The notes: a model not told the origin generated them from the letters alone. Positions 27,562 through 36,494 are shown, counted from the stretch's first letter. The stretch: DNA of 64,000 bases from Rhizobium viscosum (GCF_014873945.1 NZ_JADBEC010000001.1:372001-436000); one strand, 5' to 3'. Numbers and translations: made by a program.

Positions 27562-29296
27562 AGGCCGGCACCGTTACCATTTCCTGCAGCGCCGCCTCCC
27601 TGTTCTTCGCAGCCTGCGCATAACCGGGTTCGATCGCGATGGCACGATCATAGCTTTCCAACGCCTCATCGTGGCGCCCCAATCGCCGTAAGACATTGCC
27701 GCGATTGTTGAGGGCGATGGCGTGGCGGGCATCGAGAGCGATTGCCCGATCGTAGCTTGCAAGCGCCTGATCGAAATTCGAAAGCCGCGCTTGGATATTG
27801 CCGCGATTGCAATAGGCCGAGGCAGATGTTGGTTTCGCCTCGATCGCCTTGTCGACGCAGACTGCTGCGCCACGCAGATCGCCCTTCTGCAAGAGCAGCA
27901 ATGCCAGATGCTGCAGAGCATCGAAATGATCTGGCACGACTGAGATCACGTCGCGATAGCCAGCTTCCGCAGCAGCAAGATCGCCGGCCCGATGACGGCC
28001 GGCGGCGGCACTGAAATGGGCTTCGGGATCACCGGTCAGCCTCGGCCGCTGCTCCGCCTCGATTTTCGCGAGCAATGAGGTGGCTTGTGCATGTTTCTCG
28101 TCGACGGCCAGGATTTGCCGGCAGCAGAGTTCAGCGGCGGTCGGGTTTCCATTCCCGAAGAAATGCATCGCCTGATGCATGGCGATACCAAGCGAGTGCG
28201 GATCGAGACGGTCGCCGATATTGCGGCCGGTGAGCGTGGAGATCTGCAGCTTCTCGACGATATGATGCTCCGACCCGAGTAGATCCTTATAGCTGTAATT
28301 GCCGGTGCCCATGTCGTAGATGCGGTAGCCATTCTCGATCGCCCAGCGCAGATTGTAGCAGTGGAGCATGAAGCCGGGGCTGATCGAGTGGCGGAAGGTC
28401 AGGTCGCGGCTTCCGAGGAAACACATCATCGACTTGCGGTAGGGATCCAGGAAGATGATGAAGGTACCGACCGGCTTGTCCTGATGCCAGAGGATCGGCA
28501 TGAAGACCGTGCCATGCTCGATGCAGGCCGGCAGCATATGACGGCTGCTGTCGAGAATGAACTTTCCGTAGCGCGGCTGGCGCTCGCCCCATTGCAGGTT
28601 CCACATCTCGTAAAAGAGCCCCAGATCGCGCTCCATCGTCTCGGGCGTGACGTGAGTGATGCGCAGCTCGTTTTGCGGTGCGACGAGATCGCGCAGTGCC
28701 TTTCGCGCATTGCGCCGGGTCTTCGAGCCGAAACGCTCATCGACAAAGGTTTCGAAATCGTCGCCGAGCGGGACATAGACATAGACGTCGTGGTCAATGT
28801 TTTCACCGACCGAGGTGATATGCGGCCGGCGAGCGACCTTTCTCTTTGAAAATTCGGAAACAGGAAAGGCTTCGAGGAGCGCTTTCAGCCTCTCCTTGGA
28901 GATGTAGACATCGTCGAGATCGAGATGTTTCCAGTTGAAGGTCTGCAGGCAATCGGCAAAGGCGCTGAGCGCCGCTTCGGCATCTTCCAGACGTGTCAGG
29001 AGACCGTTATAGCCGGCATAGGGCGTGCCGCCGAGCCGCAGGATATTGACGAGGCCCTGCCCTTCCTCGAATTCGACATGCAGCTGGACAGACAGAAAGG
29101 CGACATATCGCTCATCCTCCTCCTGCCGCTTGACTGCGAGAACGAACCACGAGGCGCGTCGCTCCAGCCACTTGGCGATCCAGTGCCAGGAGAGGAAGTA
29201 GTTCCCCTCCGGATCGGCAGCGTATACCTCGTTCCAATTATCTTTCAGGGCATGCAGATCATCGAACGCAGAAACAATATCGACATGCATTTCCAA
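27560..29296 (-). CDS. GNAT-fold (Acetyltransf_6/CelD-like) protein fused to TPR repeats
   Basis: A 578-residue two-part protein. The N-terminal part (about 1-370) is a FemAB/GNAT-like acyltransferase fold of the kind called Acetyltransf_6 or CelD: LSWHWIAKWLERR, WGERQPRYGKF and GYRIYDMGTGNYSYKDLLG are recognisable. Such enzymes act on polysaccharide or peptidoglycan precursors. The C-terminal part (about 415-570) has at least three TPR units, for example SASAYCNRGNIQARLSNFDQ and HAIALNNRGNVLRRLGRHDE. No signal peptide. I infer a role in envelope or exopolysaccharide modification only from the domain family. The stop codon is contributed by a dispersed repeat. Confidence 0.75.
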   Translation of the reverse strand: MEMHVDIVSAFDDLHALKDNWNEVYAADPEGNYFLSWHWIAKWLERRASWFVLAVKRQEEDERYVAFLSVQLHVEFEEGQGLVNILRLGGTPYAGYNGLLTRLEDAEAALSAFADCLQTFNWKHLDLDDVYISKERLKALLEAFPVSEFSKRKVARRPHITSVGENIDHDVYVYVPLGDDFETFVDERFGSKTRRNARKALRDLVAPQNELRITHVTPETMERDLGLFYEMWNLQWGERQPRYGKFILDSSRHMLPACIEHGTVFMPILWHQDKPVGTFIIFLDPYRKSMMCFLGSRDLTFRHSISPGFMLHCYNLRWAIENGYRIYDMGTGNYSYKDLLGSEHHIVEKLQISTLTGRNIGDRLDPHSLGIAMHQAMHFFGNGNPTAAELCCRQILAVDEKHAQATSLLAKIEAEQRPRLTGDPEAHFSAAAGRHRAGDLAAAEAGYRDVISVVPDHFDALQHLALLLLQKGDLRGAAVCVDKAIEAKPTSASAYCNRGNIQARLSNFDQALASYDRAIALDARHAIALNNRGNVLRRLGRHDEALESYDRAIAIEPGYAQAAKNREAALQEMVTVPA

Positions 29297-29444
29297 GTCT
29301 CCCCCAAGACTTCCAGTATTTTAGATTTGCATAAAATTGAATATCCCACAATCTCGTGATCAAAGCGCCGCCGTGTATTCAAGCCTTCGTTAAACTTCGC
29401 GTGCTTAACTCGCGTCGTTTTTTGTGCATGTGGTGTATTGCGTC

Positions 29445-30695
29445 ATGTCTGTGCGTGTGAGCGTTCTTATCGGGTTGCTGTCGGCAACCGCTCTTGTCCA
29501 TCCGGCTTTTGCAGCAGACTCGCGCACGCTGCAGATTTTCGTGTCCAAGGATAAGCAGTCGCTGGCCGTCTATGACGGTGCGGAGGTCGTGGCGACCTCC
29601 AAGATCTCGAGCGGCAAGGACGGGCACACGACGCCGAGCGGCATCTTCTCCGTCATCGAGAAGCAGAAGTACCACGAATCCAACATCTATTCGAACGCGC
29701 CGATGCCCTTCATGCAGCGGCTGACATGGTCCGGCATCGCGCTGCACGAGTCTAATTCCGTGCCGCGCTATCCGGCCTCGCATGGCTGCGTGCGCATGCC
29801 GGGCGAATTTGCCAAATCGCTCTACAAGATGACCGAGATGGGCGTGCCCGTCATCATCACGGATAGTGAGCTGACGCCTGAGCCGATAGATCATCCGACC
29901 CTATTCCGCCCCGATCGGCCCGAGCCGGCACCACTACTATCGGACGTGGAACTGCGGCCCGCCATAGGTGACACGAAGACGCAGGTGCAGGTCGCCATGA
30001 ACGAGACGACGGCTGCCCTGCCGATGCCGCAGTTCCAGCTGCAGGCGCCCGCTGCGGATACCGCGCCGATCAGCATGCTGATGACGCGCCGGACGCTGCG
30101 TGAAAACGTCATCGATATCCAAACCCTGCTGAACCAGCTCGGCTTTGCCGCGGGCGAACCTGACGGGCTCGCCGGCCCTGCAACCGTTCAGGCCATCAAT
30201 GCGTTCAAGGCGCTGCGGCCAACGGAATTTGCCCGTGACAAGGGCCTGATCACGGATACTCTCCTCAGGGAAGTTTACGCTGCGGCAGGCAAAGGCGAAC
30301 CTCCGAATGGCGTCATCATGGTGCGGCAGGATTTCAAGCCGCTCTTCGAGGCGCCCATTAGCATTGCCGATCCGGGCCTTGCTCTCGGCACGCACTTTTT
30401 CTCACTGCACTCGGTCGATGATGCGGCCGGCACGGCGGATTGGCTGGGCGTAACGCTGGAAAACAACCTGTCCCGCGAGACGGTGAAGCGGCTCGGCATC
30501 GTCAATCAGGAAAGTTCCATCATCAGCGGCCGGCCAATCGCCAGAGCACTCAGCCGCATCTCAATGTCTGAAGAAACCCGTCACCGGATCGATGCACTGA
30601 TCTCGCCCGGCTCGACGCTGACAATATCAGATACCGGCCTCGGATCCGAAACCGGAAAAGGCACGGGATTCATCACCATCACCCGCGAGAGCTAA
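29445..30695 (+). CDS. L,D-transpeptidase (YkuD) with peptidoglycan-binding domain
   Basis: Periplasmic enzyme that cross-links peptidoglycan through meso-diaminopimelate or attaches proteins to it; such enzymes dominate the wall chemistry of Rhizobiales. I take the ATG at 29445 because it starts directly with a signal peptide (SVRVSVLIGLLSATALV, cleavage near AFA-AD); the product is 416 residues. The YkuD domain (about 28-145) ends with the active-site motif ASHGCVRM (Cys115). A PG_binding_1 domain follows (DIQTLLNQLGFAAGEPDGLA, about 220-280). The C-terminal 130 residues are of unknown fold. Confidence 0.88.
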   Translation: MSVRVSVLIGLLSATALVHPAFAADSRTLQIFVSKDKQSLAVYDGAEVVATSKISSGKDGHTTPSGIFSVIEKQKYHESNIYSNAPMPFMQRLTWSGIALHESNSVPRYPASHGCVRMPGEFAKSLYKMTEMGVPVIITDSELTPEPIDHPTLFRPDRPEPAPLLSDVELRPAIGDTKTQVQVAMNETTAALPMPQFQLQAPAADTAPISMLMTRRTLRENVIDIQTLLNQLGFAAGEPDGLAGPATVQAINAFKALRPTEFARDKGLITDTLLREVYAAAGKGEPPNGVIMVRQDFKPLFEAPISIADPGLALGTHFFSLHSVDDAAGTADWLGVTLENNLSRETVKRLGIVNQESSIISGRPIARALSRISMSEETRHRIDALISPGSTLTISDTGLGSETGKGTGFITITRES

Positions 30696-30698
30696 GGC

Positions 30699-31049
30699 CT
30701 ACCAAAGCTTCTCATTGGCGCGTTCGTCGTAGCTTCGGCGGGCAGCGATGATCTTAGCCTGGTTTGTCTCCGTCCAGACGACAAGCGCCTTGATCGTGTC
30801 GTGCAGCGTGCAGCCGAGCTCCGTGAGCGCGTAATCAACCCTTGGCGGAACGACGGGATAAACTGTCCGCTCGATCAGCCCGTCACGCTCGAGCTGACGC
30901 AATGTCGTTGTCAACATGCGCTGGCTGATTCCGTCGATGCTCTTGCGCAATTCGGTAAAGCGCAAAGTGCGCTTTTCCAACAGGGCGATAACCAGCAGCG
31001 ACCATTTATCGGCAATGCGATCCAGAATCTGGCGCACCTCGCATCCCAT
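30699..31049 (-). CDS. HxlR family transcriptional regulator (N-terminus possibly frameshifted)
   Basis: Winged-helix repressor/activator of the HxlR type, 116 residues. The core CEVRQILDRIADKWSLLVI, RFTELRKSIDGISQRMLT and LRQLERDGLIERTVYP is well conserved. The ATG at 31049 has no ribosome site and leaves almost nothing before the conserved Cys3. Upstream, another frame reads GRDYDVHQWDARC, a believable HxlR N-terminus, from an ATG at 31117. One added base (or a 7-base repeat GCGAGGT) near 31040-31050 would join the two frames. The gene may therefore be slightly broken or truncated. It is divergent from a DHA2 permease, its likely target. Confidence 0.8.
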   Translation of the reverse strand: MGCEVRQILDRIADKWSLLVIALLEKRTLRFTELRKSIDGISQRMLTTTLRQLERDGLIERTVYPVVPPRVDYALTELGCTLHDTIKALVVWTETNQAKIIAARRSYDERANEKLW

Positions 31050-31218
31050 TGATGGACGTCGTAATCGCGGCCGGTGCTGCAGCAGTCACTCGGTGAGTTT
31101 GAAGTGCCTTCTTCCATGGGTTCGAACTTATGCCTTATGTCAGCCTTGGTTACAATAGGGAACCGAGGATCAATATGTAACCATTCTCGCTCTTCCCTGC
31201 TTCACGGACAAGGAAATC

Positions 31219-32658
31219 ATGATGTCTACAAGTCCTCACCTGACAGCGGAGAGTGGAAGAATGAGCGCCGGTGCCGCCGGCATGCTCGCCGTGCTCTGCG
31301 GCGCAATCTTTCTCGAAGGCGTCGATGCGGCCATGCTCAATATCGCGCTTCCCTCGATCCGGGCCGAACTCGGTCTTTCGACCACCACGCTGAGCGCTGT
31401 GGTTTCGGCCTATGTGCTTGCCTATGCCGGGCTGATGCTGCTTGGCGGGCGCGTCGCCGACATGTACGGCAAGCGCAAGGTCTTCCTGACGGCGCTGACC
31501 GTTTTCCTGCTGTTCTCCGGCCTCGGCGGCTTTGCGACCGAGGGCTGGATGCTGCTGACGGCTCGCTTCGTGACGGGTGCAGCGGCCGCCTTCATGACGC
31601 CCGCCGGGCTTGCGCTTATCAATGGCAGCTTTCCCGTGGGACCGCAGCGCAACCGGGCGGTGCTGATCTATGCCGGCACGGCATCGGCCGGCTTCTCCCT
31701 CGGCCTCGTCATTGGCGGACTTCTGTCCGCCGTCGGCTGGCGGTGGGTGTTCTTCGCACCGGTCATCTTCTCCGCCATCCTGCTCGTTGCCGGTATGAAG
31801 CTGATCGTGGAAGACAGGCAAGAGACCGGCCCACGCCAGAGATTCGACATTGCCGGTGCGGTAACCCTGACCGGCGCCATGCTGCTTGCCGCCTATACGC
31901 TGACGCGGCTGGAACATGCGACCAGTGAACTAATCTGGACAATTGCGATAGCGGGCGCGAGCGCAGTGCTCTGGCTCGCCTTCATCCTCATCGAACGCTA
32001 TTCACGGGCGCCGCTGGTGCGGCTCGGGATCTTCCGGTCTGCTTCCCTGGTGCGATCCAACCTCGGAGCGATGCTCTTCACCGGCGCCTTCTTCGGCTTC
32101 CAGTTCATCGTCTCGCTCTACCTGCAGGAACTGCTCGGCTGGTCCTCCTTCGAAACCAGCCTAGCCCTCATCGTCATCGGCATGGACGCCATTCTGGCGC
32201 CGCTGCTGACGCCCCTGCTTGTTGAGCGCTTCGGCAATGGACGCGTGGTGCTTGGCGGCTTTGCTTTTGCCGTCGCGGGCTACGCGTTCTTCCTTGGTAT
32301 GGGGCTCGACTGGACCTATGCGGCAATGCTGCCGTCGACGATCCTGCTCGGCCTGGCCTTCTCGCTCGGCTACGGCCCGCTGACGATCATTGCGACTGAA
32401 GGTATTGCCGAAAACGAACAGGGACTGGCAAGCGGGCTGGTGAATACATCGTTCCAGTTCGGCGCAGCACTCGGTCTCTCCGCCGTCAGCGCCGTCGGCA
32501 CACTTGCTCTCGGCGATGGAGACAGCCCGTCCGAACGCCTGGAAGCGCTGCGCGCCGCCTTGCTGGTACCGGTCGCAGCAACGGTGATCGGCATGGCCAT
32601 CATGGGCTTTAGCAGAGGCCGCTGTGCGGATGCATCCTGCCGACTGCAGGCCAGCTGA
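31219..32658 (+). CDS. DHA2-type MFS drug exporter
   Basis: Proton-driven efflux permease with 14 predicted membrane helices in 479 residues. Landmarks: LEGVDAAMLNIALPSIRAEL (helix 1, motif D1 region), LGGRVADMYGKRKVF (motif A), FVTGAAAAFMTPAGLALI (motif B region) and GTASAGFSLGLVIGG (motif C, antiporter signature). Typical of EmrB/QacA relatives, so export of a toxic compound is likely; substrate unknown. It is divergent from the hxlR gene, an arrangement that usually means regulation by that protein. It converges on dnaE. Confidence 0.87.
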   Translation: MMSTSPHLTAESGRMSAGAAGMLAVLCGAIFLEGVDAAMLNIALPSIRAELGLSTTTLSAVVSAYVLAYAGLMLLGGRVADMYGKRKVFLTALTVFLLFSGLGGFATEGWMLLTARFVTGAAAAFMTPAGLALINGSFPVGPQRNRAVLIYAGTASAGFSLGLVIGGLLSAVGWRWVFFAPVIFSAILLVAGMKLIVEDRQETGPRQRFDIAGAVTLTGAMLLAAYTLTRLEHATSELIWTIAIAGASAVLWLAFILIERYSRAPLVRLGIFRSASLVRSNLGAMLFTGAFFGFQFIVSLYLQELLGWSSFETSLALIVIGMDAILAPLLTPLLVERFGNGRVVLGGFAFAVAGYAFFLGMGLDWTYAAMLPSTILLGLAFSLGYGPLTIIATEGIAENEQGLASGLVNTSFQFGAALGLSAVSAVGTLALGDGDSPSERLEALRAALLVPVAATVIGMAIMGFSRGRCADASCRLQAS

Positions 32659-32697
32659 AAAACAGGCGATCGGCGCACTGCCGGTCGCTCTCTTCGT

Positions 32698-35600
32698 TCA
32701 GACGAGTTCGACGTCCACGACACCAGGAGCTGCCCGCAAAGCGGCTGCGATTTCCGGCGTGATACGATACTTGTCAGAAAGCACCACTTCGACCTCGCGT
32801 TTGCCCTCCTCCTTGATGACGATGAAGGAGACGAGGCCGTCGCCCTTGGCGTTCAGATGTGCGGCAACGGCGCGTAGCGGGCCGGAGTCGCGCACATAGA
32901 CGCGCAGCGCCTTCTGCATCTGCAGCGACTTTTCCTCCAGCGACTGGATGGTCTGCAGACGCAGGCTGACACCTTCCGGCCGCTCTTCGCCGATAGCGGT
33001 GATGACGAAGGATTTTCCGGGCTCCAGTATGTCACGATACTGGTTCAGCATTTCGGAGAAGAGCACGGCCTCGTATTGGCCGGAGGAATCCGAGAAGACG
33101 ATGATACCCATCTTGTTGCCGGTGCGCGTCTTGCGCTCCTGCTTGGAAATGACCGTGCCTGCCAGTCGCCCGTTCGCGGCACCCTGCTTCACCGCGGTGG
33201 AGAAATCGGCGAAGGTCTGGACGCGCATCTTCTGGAGGATGTTGTTGTAGCTGTCGAGCGGATGGGCGGTCAGGTAGAAGCCGAGGACCTGGAATTCCTT
33301 GAGCAGCCGCTCGGAGGCAAGCCAGGGCGAGAATGGCGGCAGGGCGATCTTTTCTGGACCTGAGGACAGCGCGCCGCCAAAAATATCCGACTGGCCGCTG
33401 AGCTTGTTTTCCTGGGCGCGCTGCGCATAGCCGAGCACGCGGTCGAGACCGGCGGAAAGCTGGGCGCGATCCAAGTTGAAGCAATCGAAGGCGCCGGCAT
33501 AGATCAGACTTTCCAGCACGCGGCGGTTCACCTGACGCGGATCGATGCGCAGGCAGAAATCCTCGATACTGGCAAAGGGCTTGTCGCCGCGCATCTCGAC
33601 GATGTGATCGACAGCGGATTCGCCGACACCCTTCAGAGCCGCAAGCGCGTAATAGATCCTGTTCTCGCCAGTTTGGAAATGGCGGAAAGAGGTCTGGACT
33701 GAGGGCGCGATGACCTCGATGCCGAGACGCTTGGCATCCTGGCGGAAATCGTTGACCTTTTCGGTGTTGGACATATCGAGCGTCATCGAGGCGGCCAGAA
33801 ACTCGACCGGATAATGCGCCTTCATATAGGCCGTCTGGTAGGAGACGATGGCGTAGGCGGCAGCATGCGACTTGTTGAAGCCGTAGTTTGCGAACTTTGC
33901 CAAGAGTTCGAAGATGTTGTCGGCCTGCGGCTTCGACACGCCGTTCTTGACCGCGCCAACGACGAAGCGCTCGCGCTGCTGGTCCATTTCCGCCTTGATC
34001 TTCTTGCCCATGGCGCGGCGCAGAAGATCGGCTTCGCCAAGCGAATAGCCCGACAGGACCTGGGCGATCTGCATTACCTGCTCCTGGTAGACGATAACGC
34101 CCTGCGTTTCCTTGAGCAGATGGTCGATCATCGGATGGATCGATTCCAGCTCCTCATCGCCATGCTTGCGGGCGTTGTAGGTCGGGATGTTTTCCATCGG
34201 ACCCGGGCGATAGAGGGCGACCAGCGCGATGATGTCTTCGATGCAGTCCGGCTTCATGCCGATCAGCGCCTTGCGCATGCCGGCACTTTCAACCTGGAAC
34301 ACGCCGACCGTTTCGCCGCGTGAAAGCATCTCGTAGGTCTTTTTGTCGTCGAGCGGGATCTTCGGAAGATCGACCTCGATGCCGCGCTTCCTGCAGAAGT
34401 CGACGGCGACCTTGAGCACGGTCAGTGTCTTCAGGCCGAGGAAGTCGAACTTCACGAGACCGGCCTGCTCGACCCACTTCATGTTGAACTGGGTGACCGG
34501 CATGTCGGAGCGCGGATCGCGATACATCGGCACGAGCTTCGACAGCGGACGGTCGCCGATGACGATACCGGCGGCGTGGGTCGAGGCGTGGCGATAAAGG
34601 CCCTCGATCTTCTGAGCAATATCCAGAAGGCGGGCGACGACCGGCTCCTTGGCGGCCTCTTCCTGCAGCTTCGGCTCTTCCTCGATCGCCTTGGAAAGCG
34701 GTGTCGGGTTTGCCGGGTTGTTCGGTACCAGCTTGCAGATCTTGTCGACCTGACCGTAGGGCATTTCCAAGACGCGGCCGACGTCGCGCAGTGCGGCGCG
34801 CGCCTGCAGCGAACCAAAGGTGATGATCTGCGCCACCTGTTCGCGACCATATTTCTGCTGCACGTAACGGATCACCTCTTCGCGGCGATCCTGGCAGAAG
34901 TCGATATCGAAGTCCGGCATCGACACGCGTTCCGGATTAAGGAAGCGTTCGAAGAGCAGCGAGAAACGCAGCGGATCGACGTCGGTGATCGTCAGCGCAT
35001 AGGCGACCAGCGAGCCTGCACCCGAGCCACGGCCCGGGCCGACGGGAATGTCATGCTGCTTGGCCCATTTGATGAAATCGGCAACGATCAGGAAGTAGCC
35101 GGGGAACTTCATGCGCTCGATGACGCTGAGTTCGAATTCCAGCCGCTCGCGGTAATCCTTCTCTTCGTAACCTGCCGACATTCCAAGCTCGGCAAGGCGC
35201 ATGTCCAACCCTTCCTCCGCCTGTCGGCGAAGTTCGAGCGATTCTGCGCGTTCTGCTTCCTCGGGATCGTCGGTCGCGCCGGTGAAACGCGGCAGGATCG
35301 GCTTGCGGGTCTTCAGAATGAAAGAGCAGCGCCGTGCGATCTCGATGGTATTATCGAGCGCTTCAGGCAAATCGGCAAAGAGCTTTTCCATCTCCGCACG
35401 GCTCTTCAGATAATGATCCGGCGAGAGGCGGAAGCGGCTGTCATCGGAGACGATGGCATTGTGGGCGACCGCCATCAGCGCGTCGTGGGCATCGTAGTCG
35501 TCGCGCGTCGGGAAAAAGGCCTCGTTGGTCGCAACCAGCGGCAGATCGTGCTTGTAGGCAAGGCCGATGACCTTCTGCTCATGGCGCTTGTCATAGGTAC

Positions 35601-36183
35601 CGTGGCGCTGCAACTCAACATAGAGCCGGTCGCCGAAGATGCGCTTCAGCGTCAGCAGCCGCGTCTCTGCCGGGGCGGCATGGCCGTCCTTGAGCGGCAT
35701 GTCGATCGGGCCGGTCGCAGCACCTGTCAGGGCGATCAGCCCCTCCGTGCCGATCTCCTCCAGCCAGGAGGAACGGATATGGACGGTCGAGTTACCTTCG
35801 CCGCCGAGATAGGCGCGGCTGACAAGATCAACCAGCCGCTCATAACCCGCATCGGTAGCGGACAGAAGCACGATGGACGGCAGCTTGACCAGCGCCTGCT
35901 GACCGCCCCGCTTTTCTGTTTCGAGGCCGTCTTCCATATCGATCGACACCTGGCAGCCGATGATCGGCTGCAGACCGTCGTCCAGCGCCTTCTGGGAAAA
36001 TTCCAGAGCGACGAAGAGATTGTTGGTATCGGTGATCGCAATGGCAGGCTGGCTGTCGCCCGCTGCCTTGTAGAGGATCTTCTTGAGCGGCAGCGCGCCT
36101 TCGAGCAGCGAATAGGCGGAGTGAACCCTCAGATGGACGAAACCCGGCTTTCCGCCGATCGCACTCTGTTCCGCATCCGCCAT
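32698..36183 (-). CDS. dnaE: DNA polymerase III alpha subunit
   Basis: Catalytic subunit of the replicative polymerase. The start at 36183 (MADAEQSAIGGKPGFVHLRV) gives 1161 residues; an upstream ATG at 36207 is less likely. Domains: PHP (HLRVHSAYSLLEGALPLK at the start), the polymerase palm with PGRGSGAGSLVAYAL and the catalytic acidic motif PDFDIDFCQDRR, fingers with YRPGPMENIPTY, a tandem HhH region (LAALKGVGESAVDHI) and the C-terminal OB fold (RLAGTVISKQERKTRTGNKM). This is the main dnaE1 type, not the SOS dnaE2. A small LexA-boxed gene with its own terminator lies directly upstream. Confidence 0.97.
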   Translation of the reverse strand: MADAEQSAIGGKPGFVHLRVHSAYSLLEGALPLKKILYKAAGDSQPAIAITDTNNLFVALEFSQKALDDGLQPIIGCQVSIDMEDGLETEKRGGQQALVKLPSIVLLSATDAGYERLVDLVSRAYLGGEGNSTVHIRSSWLEEIGTEGLIALTGAATGPIDMPLKDGHAAPAETRLLTLKRIFGDRLYVELQRHGTYDKRHEQKVIGLAYKHDLPLVATNEAFFPTRDDYDAHDALMAVAHNAIVSDDSRFRLSPDHYLKSRAEMEKLFADLPEALDNTIEIARRCSFILKTRKPILPRFTGATDDPEEAERAESLELRRQAEEGLDMRLAELGMSAGYEEKDYRERLEFELSVIERMKFPGYFLIVADFIKWAKQHDIPVGPGRGSGAGSLVAYALTITDVDPLRFSLLFERFLNPERVSMPDFDIDFCQDRREEVIRYVQQKYGREQVAQIITFGSLQARAALRDVGRVLEMPYGQVDKICKLVPNNPANPTPLSKAIEEEPKLQEEAAKEPVVARLLDIAQKIEGLYRHASTHAAGIVIGDRPLSKLVPMYRDPRSDMPVTQFNMKWVEQAGLVKFDFLGLKTLTVLKVAVDFCRKRGIEVDLPKIPLDDKKTYEMLSRGETVGVFQVESAGMRKALIGMKPDCIEDIIALVALYRPGPMENIPTYNARKHGDEELESIHPMIDHLLKETQGVIVYQEQVMQIAQVLSGYSLGEADLLRRAMGKKIKAEMDQQRERFVVGAVKNGVSKPQADNIFELLAKFANYGFNKSHAAAYAIVSYQTAYMKAHYPVEFLAASMTLDMSNTEKVNDFRQDAKRLGIEVIAPSVQTSFRHFQTGENRIYYALAALKGVGESAVDHIVEMRGDKPFASIEDFCLRIDPRQVNRRVLESLIYAGAFDCFNLDRAQLSAGLDRVLGYAQRAQENKLSGQSDIFGGALSSGPEKIALPPFSPWLASERLLKEFQVLGFYLTAHPLDSYNNILQKMRVQTFADFSTAVKQGAANGRLAGTVISKQERKTRTGNKMGIIVFSDSSGQYEAVLFSEMLNQYRDILEPGKSFVITAIGEERPEGVSLRLQTIQSLEEKSLQMQKALRVYVRDSGPLRAVAAHLNAKGDGLVSFIVIKEEGKREVEVVLSDKYRITPEIAAALRAAPGVVDVELV

Positions 36184-36249
36184 GATATGCCCTTCCAACC
36201 ACCTCAATGAAGAGCGCGCATTGTCGGCATTGAAGGCGATTCTGTCCAG

Positions 36250-36268
36250 AAAAAGTCCCGCTTCGGGA
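36250..36268 (-). terminator. Terminator of the 28-codon gene
   Basis: On the minus strand TCCCG-AAG-CGGGA (36268-36256) is followed by CTTTTT. It closes the small transcription unit 30 bases after its stop and separates it from dnaE. Confidence 0.7.
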
Positions 36269-36291
36269 TCGCATGGCTGCCATGCGATCCC
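36265..36291. repeat. 12-base perfect hairpin downstream of the 28-codon gene
   Basis: Arms GGGATCGCATGG (36265-36276) and CCATGCGATCCC (36280-36291) with a 3-base loop. It lies between the stop codon and the terminator and partly overlaps the latter, so the two hairpins are mutually exclusive. It probably stabilises the short mRNA or helps termination. Confidence 0.75.
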
Positions 36292-36298
36292 TGAATTC

Positions 36299-36385
36299 TT
36301 ACATTGCTATGACGATCAGCGAGAAGCTGGCAATGAACATTGCGATGGAGGTGAATGCTGCGATATCACGGATCATGTCAGTCAT
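36299..36385 (-). CDS. 28-residue single-span membrane peptide under LexA control (SidA-like candidate)
   Basis: A gene too short for ordinary ORF calling. It begins ATG at 36385 after the ribosome site AAAGGAG (6 bases from GGAG to ATG) and ends TAA at 36299. The peptide starts MTDMIRDIAAFT and continues as one hydrophobic helix (about residues 8-28) ending SFSLIVIAM. The N-terminal Asp3, Arg6 and Asp7 are its only charges. The promoter, LexA box and terminator all fit. In Caulobacter, LexA controls SidA, a 29-residue membrane protein that blocks division by acting on FtsW/FtsN. Size, topology and control agree, but homology is not shown, so the division-inhibitor role is inference. It lies upstream of dnaE, same strand. 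Confidence 0.75.
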   Translation of the reverse strand: MTDMIRDIAAFTSIAMFIASFSLIVIAM

Positions 36386-36412
36386 TTGGCTCTCCTTTGC
36401 TCTTATGTTTTT

Positions 36413-36441
36413 AATTTGTTCCATGTATGTTCCGTTGTCAA
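36413..36441 (-). promoter_or_regulatory. Promoter of the 28-codon membrane peptide gene
   Basis: On the minus strand: TTGACA (36441-36436, perfect consensus -35), a 17-base spacer and CAAATT (36418-36413). The predicted start near 36405 leaves a leader of about 20 bases with the ribosome site. The LexA box fills the spacer. Confidence 0.7.
36418..36432. promoter_or_regulatory. LexA (SOS) box in the promoter of the 28-codon gene
   Basis: GTTC-CATGTAT-GTTC on the plus strand (direct repeat with a 7-base gap), exact for alphaproteobacterial LexA. It sits between the -35 and -10 of the minus-strand promoter. It is also 63 bases upstream of the divergent DUF5680 gene, so control of both genes is possible. 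Confidence 0.85.
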
Positions 36442-36494
36442 CAGGTTTACCCCCCGCTTCTGCGGGACATGGTTAACATCGGAGCAGTGGGACG

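Noticed and set aside
29388..29408. TTAA-N11-TTAA upstream of the L,D-transpeptidase gene as a CtrA site
   Set aside because: The CtrA consensus needs a 7-base gap; the gap here is 11.
32668..32692. GCGATCGGC/GCCGGTCGC hairpin between the DHA2 permease gene and dnaE as a terminator
   Set aside because: The stem contains a mismatch/wobble and no T-run follows in either direction.
34576..36210. 544-codon open frame opposite dnaE
   Set aside because: It lies entirely antisense to the certain dnaE coding region; no promoter, ribosome site or recognisable domain.
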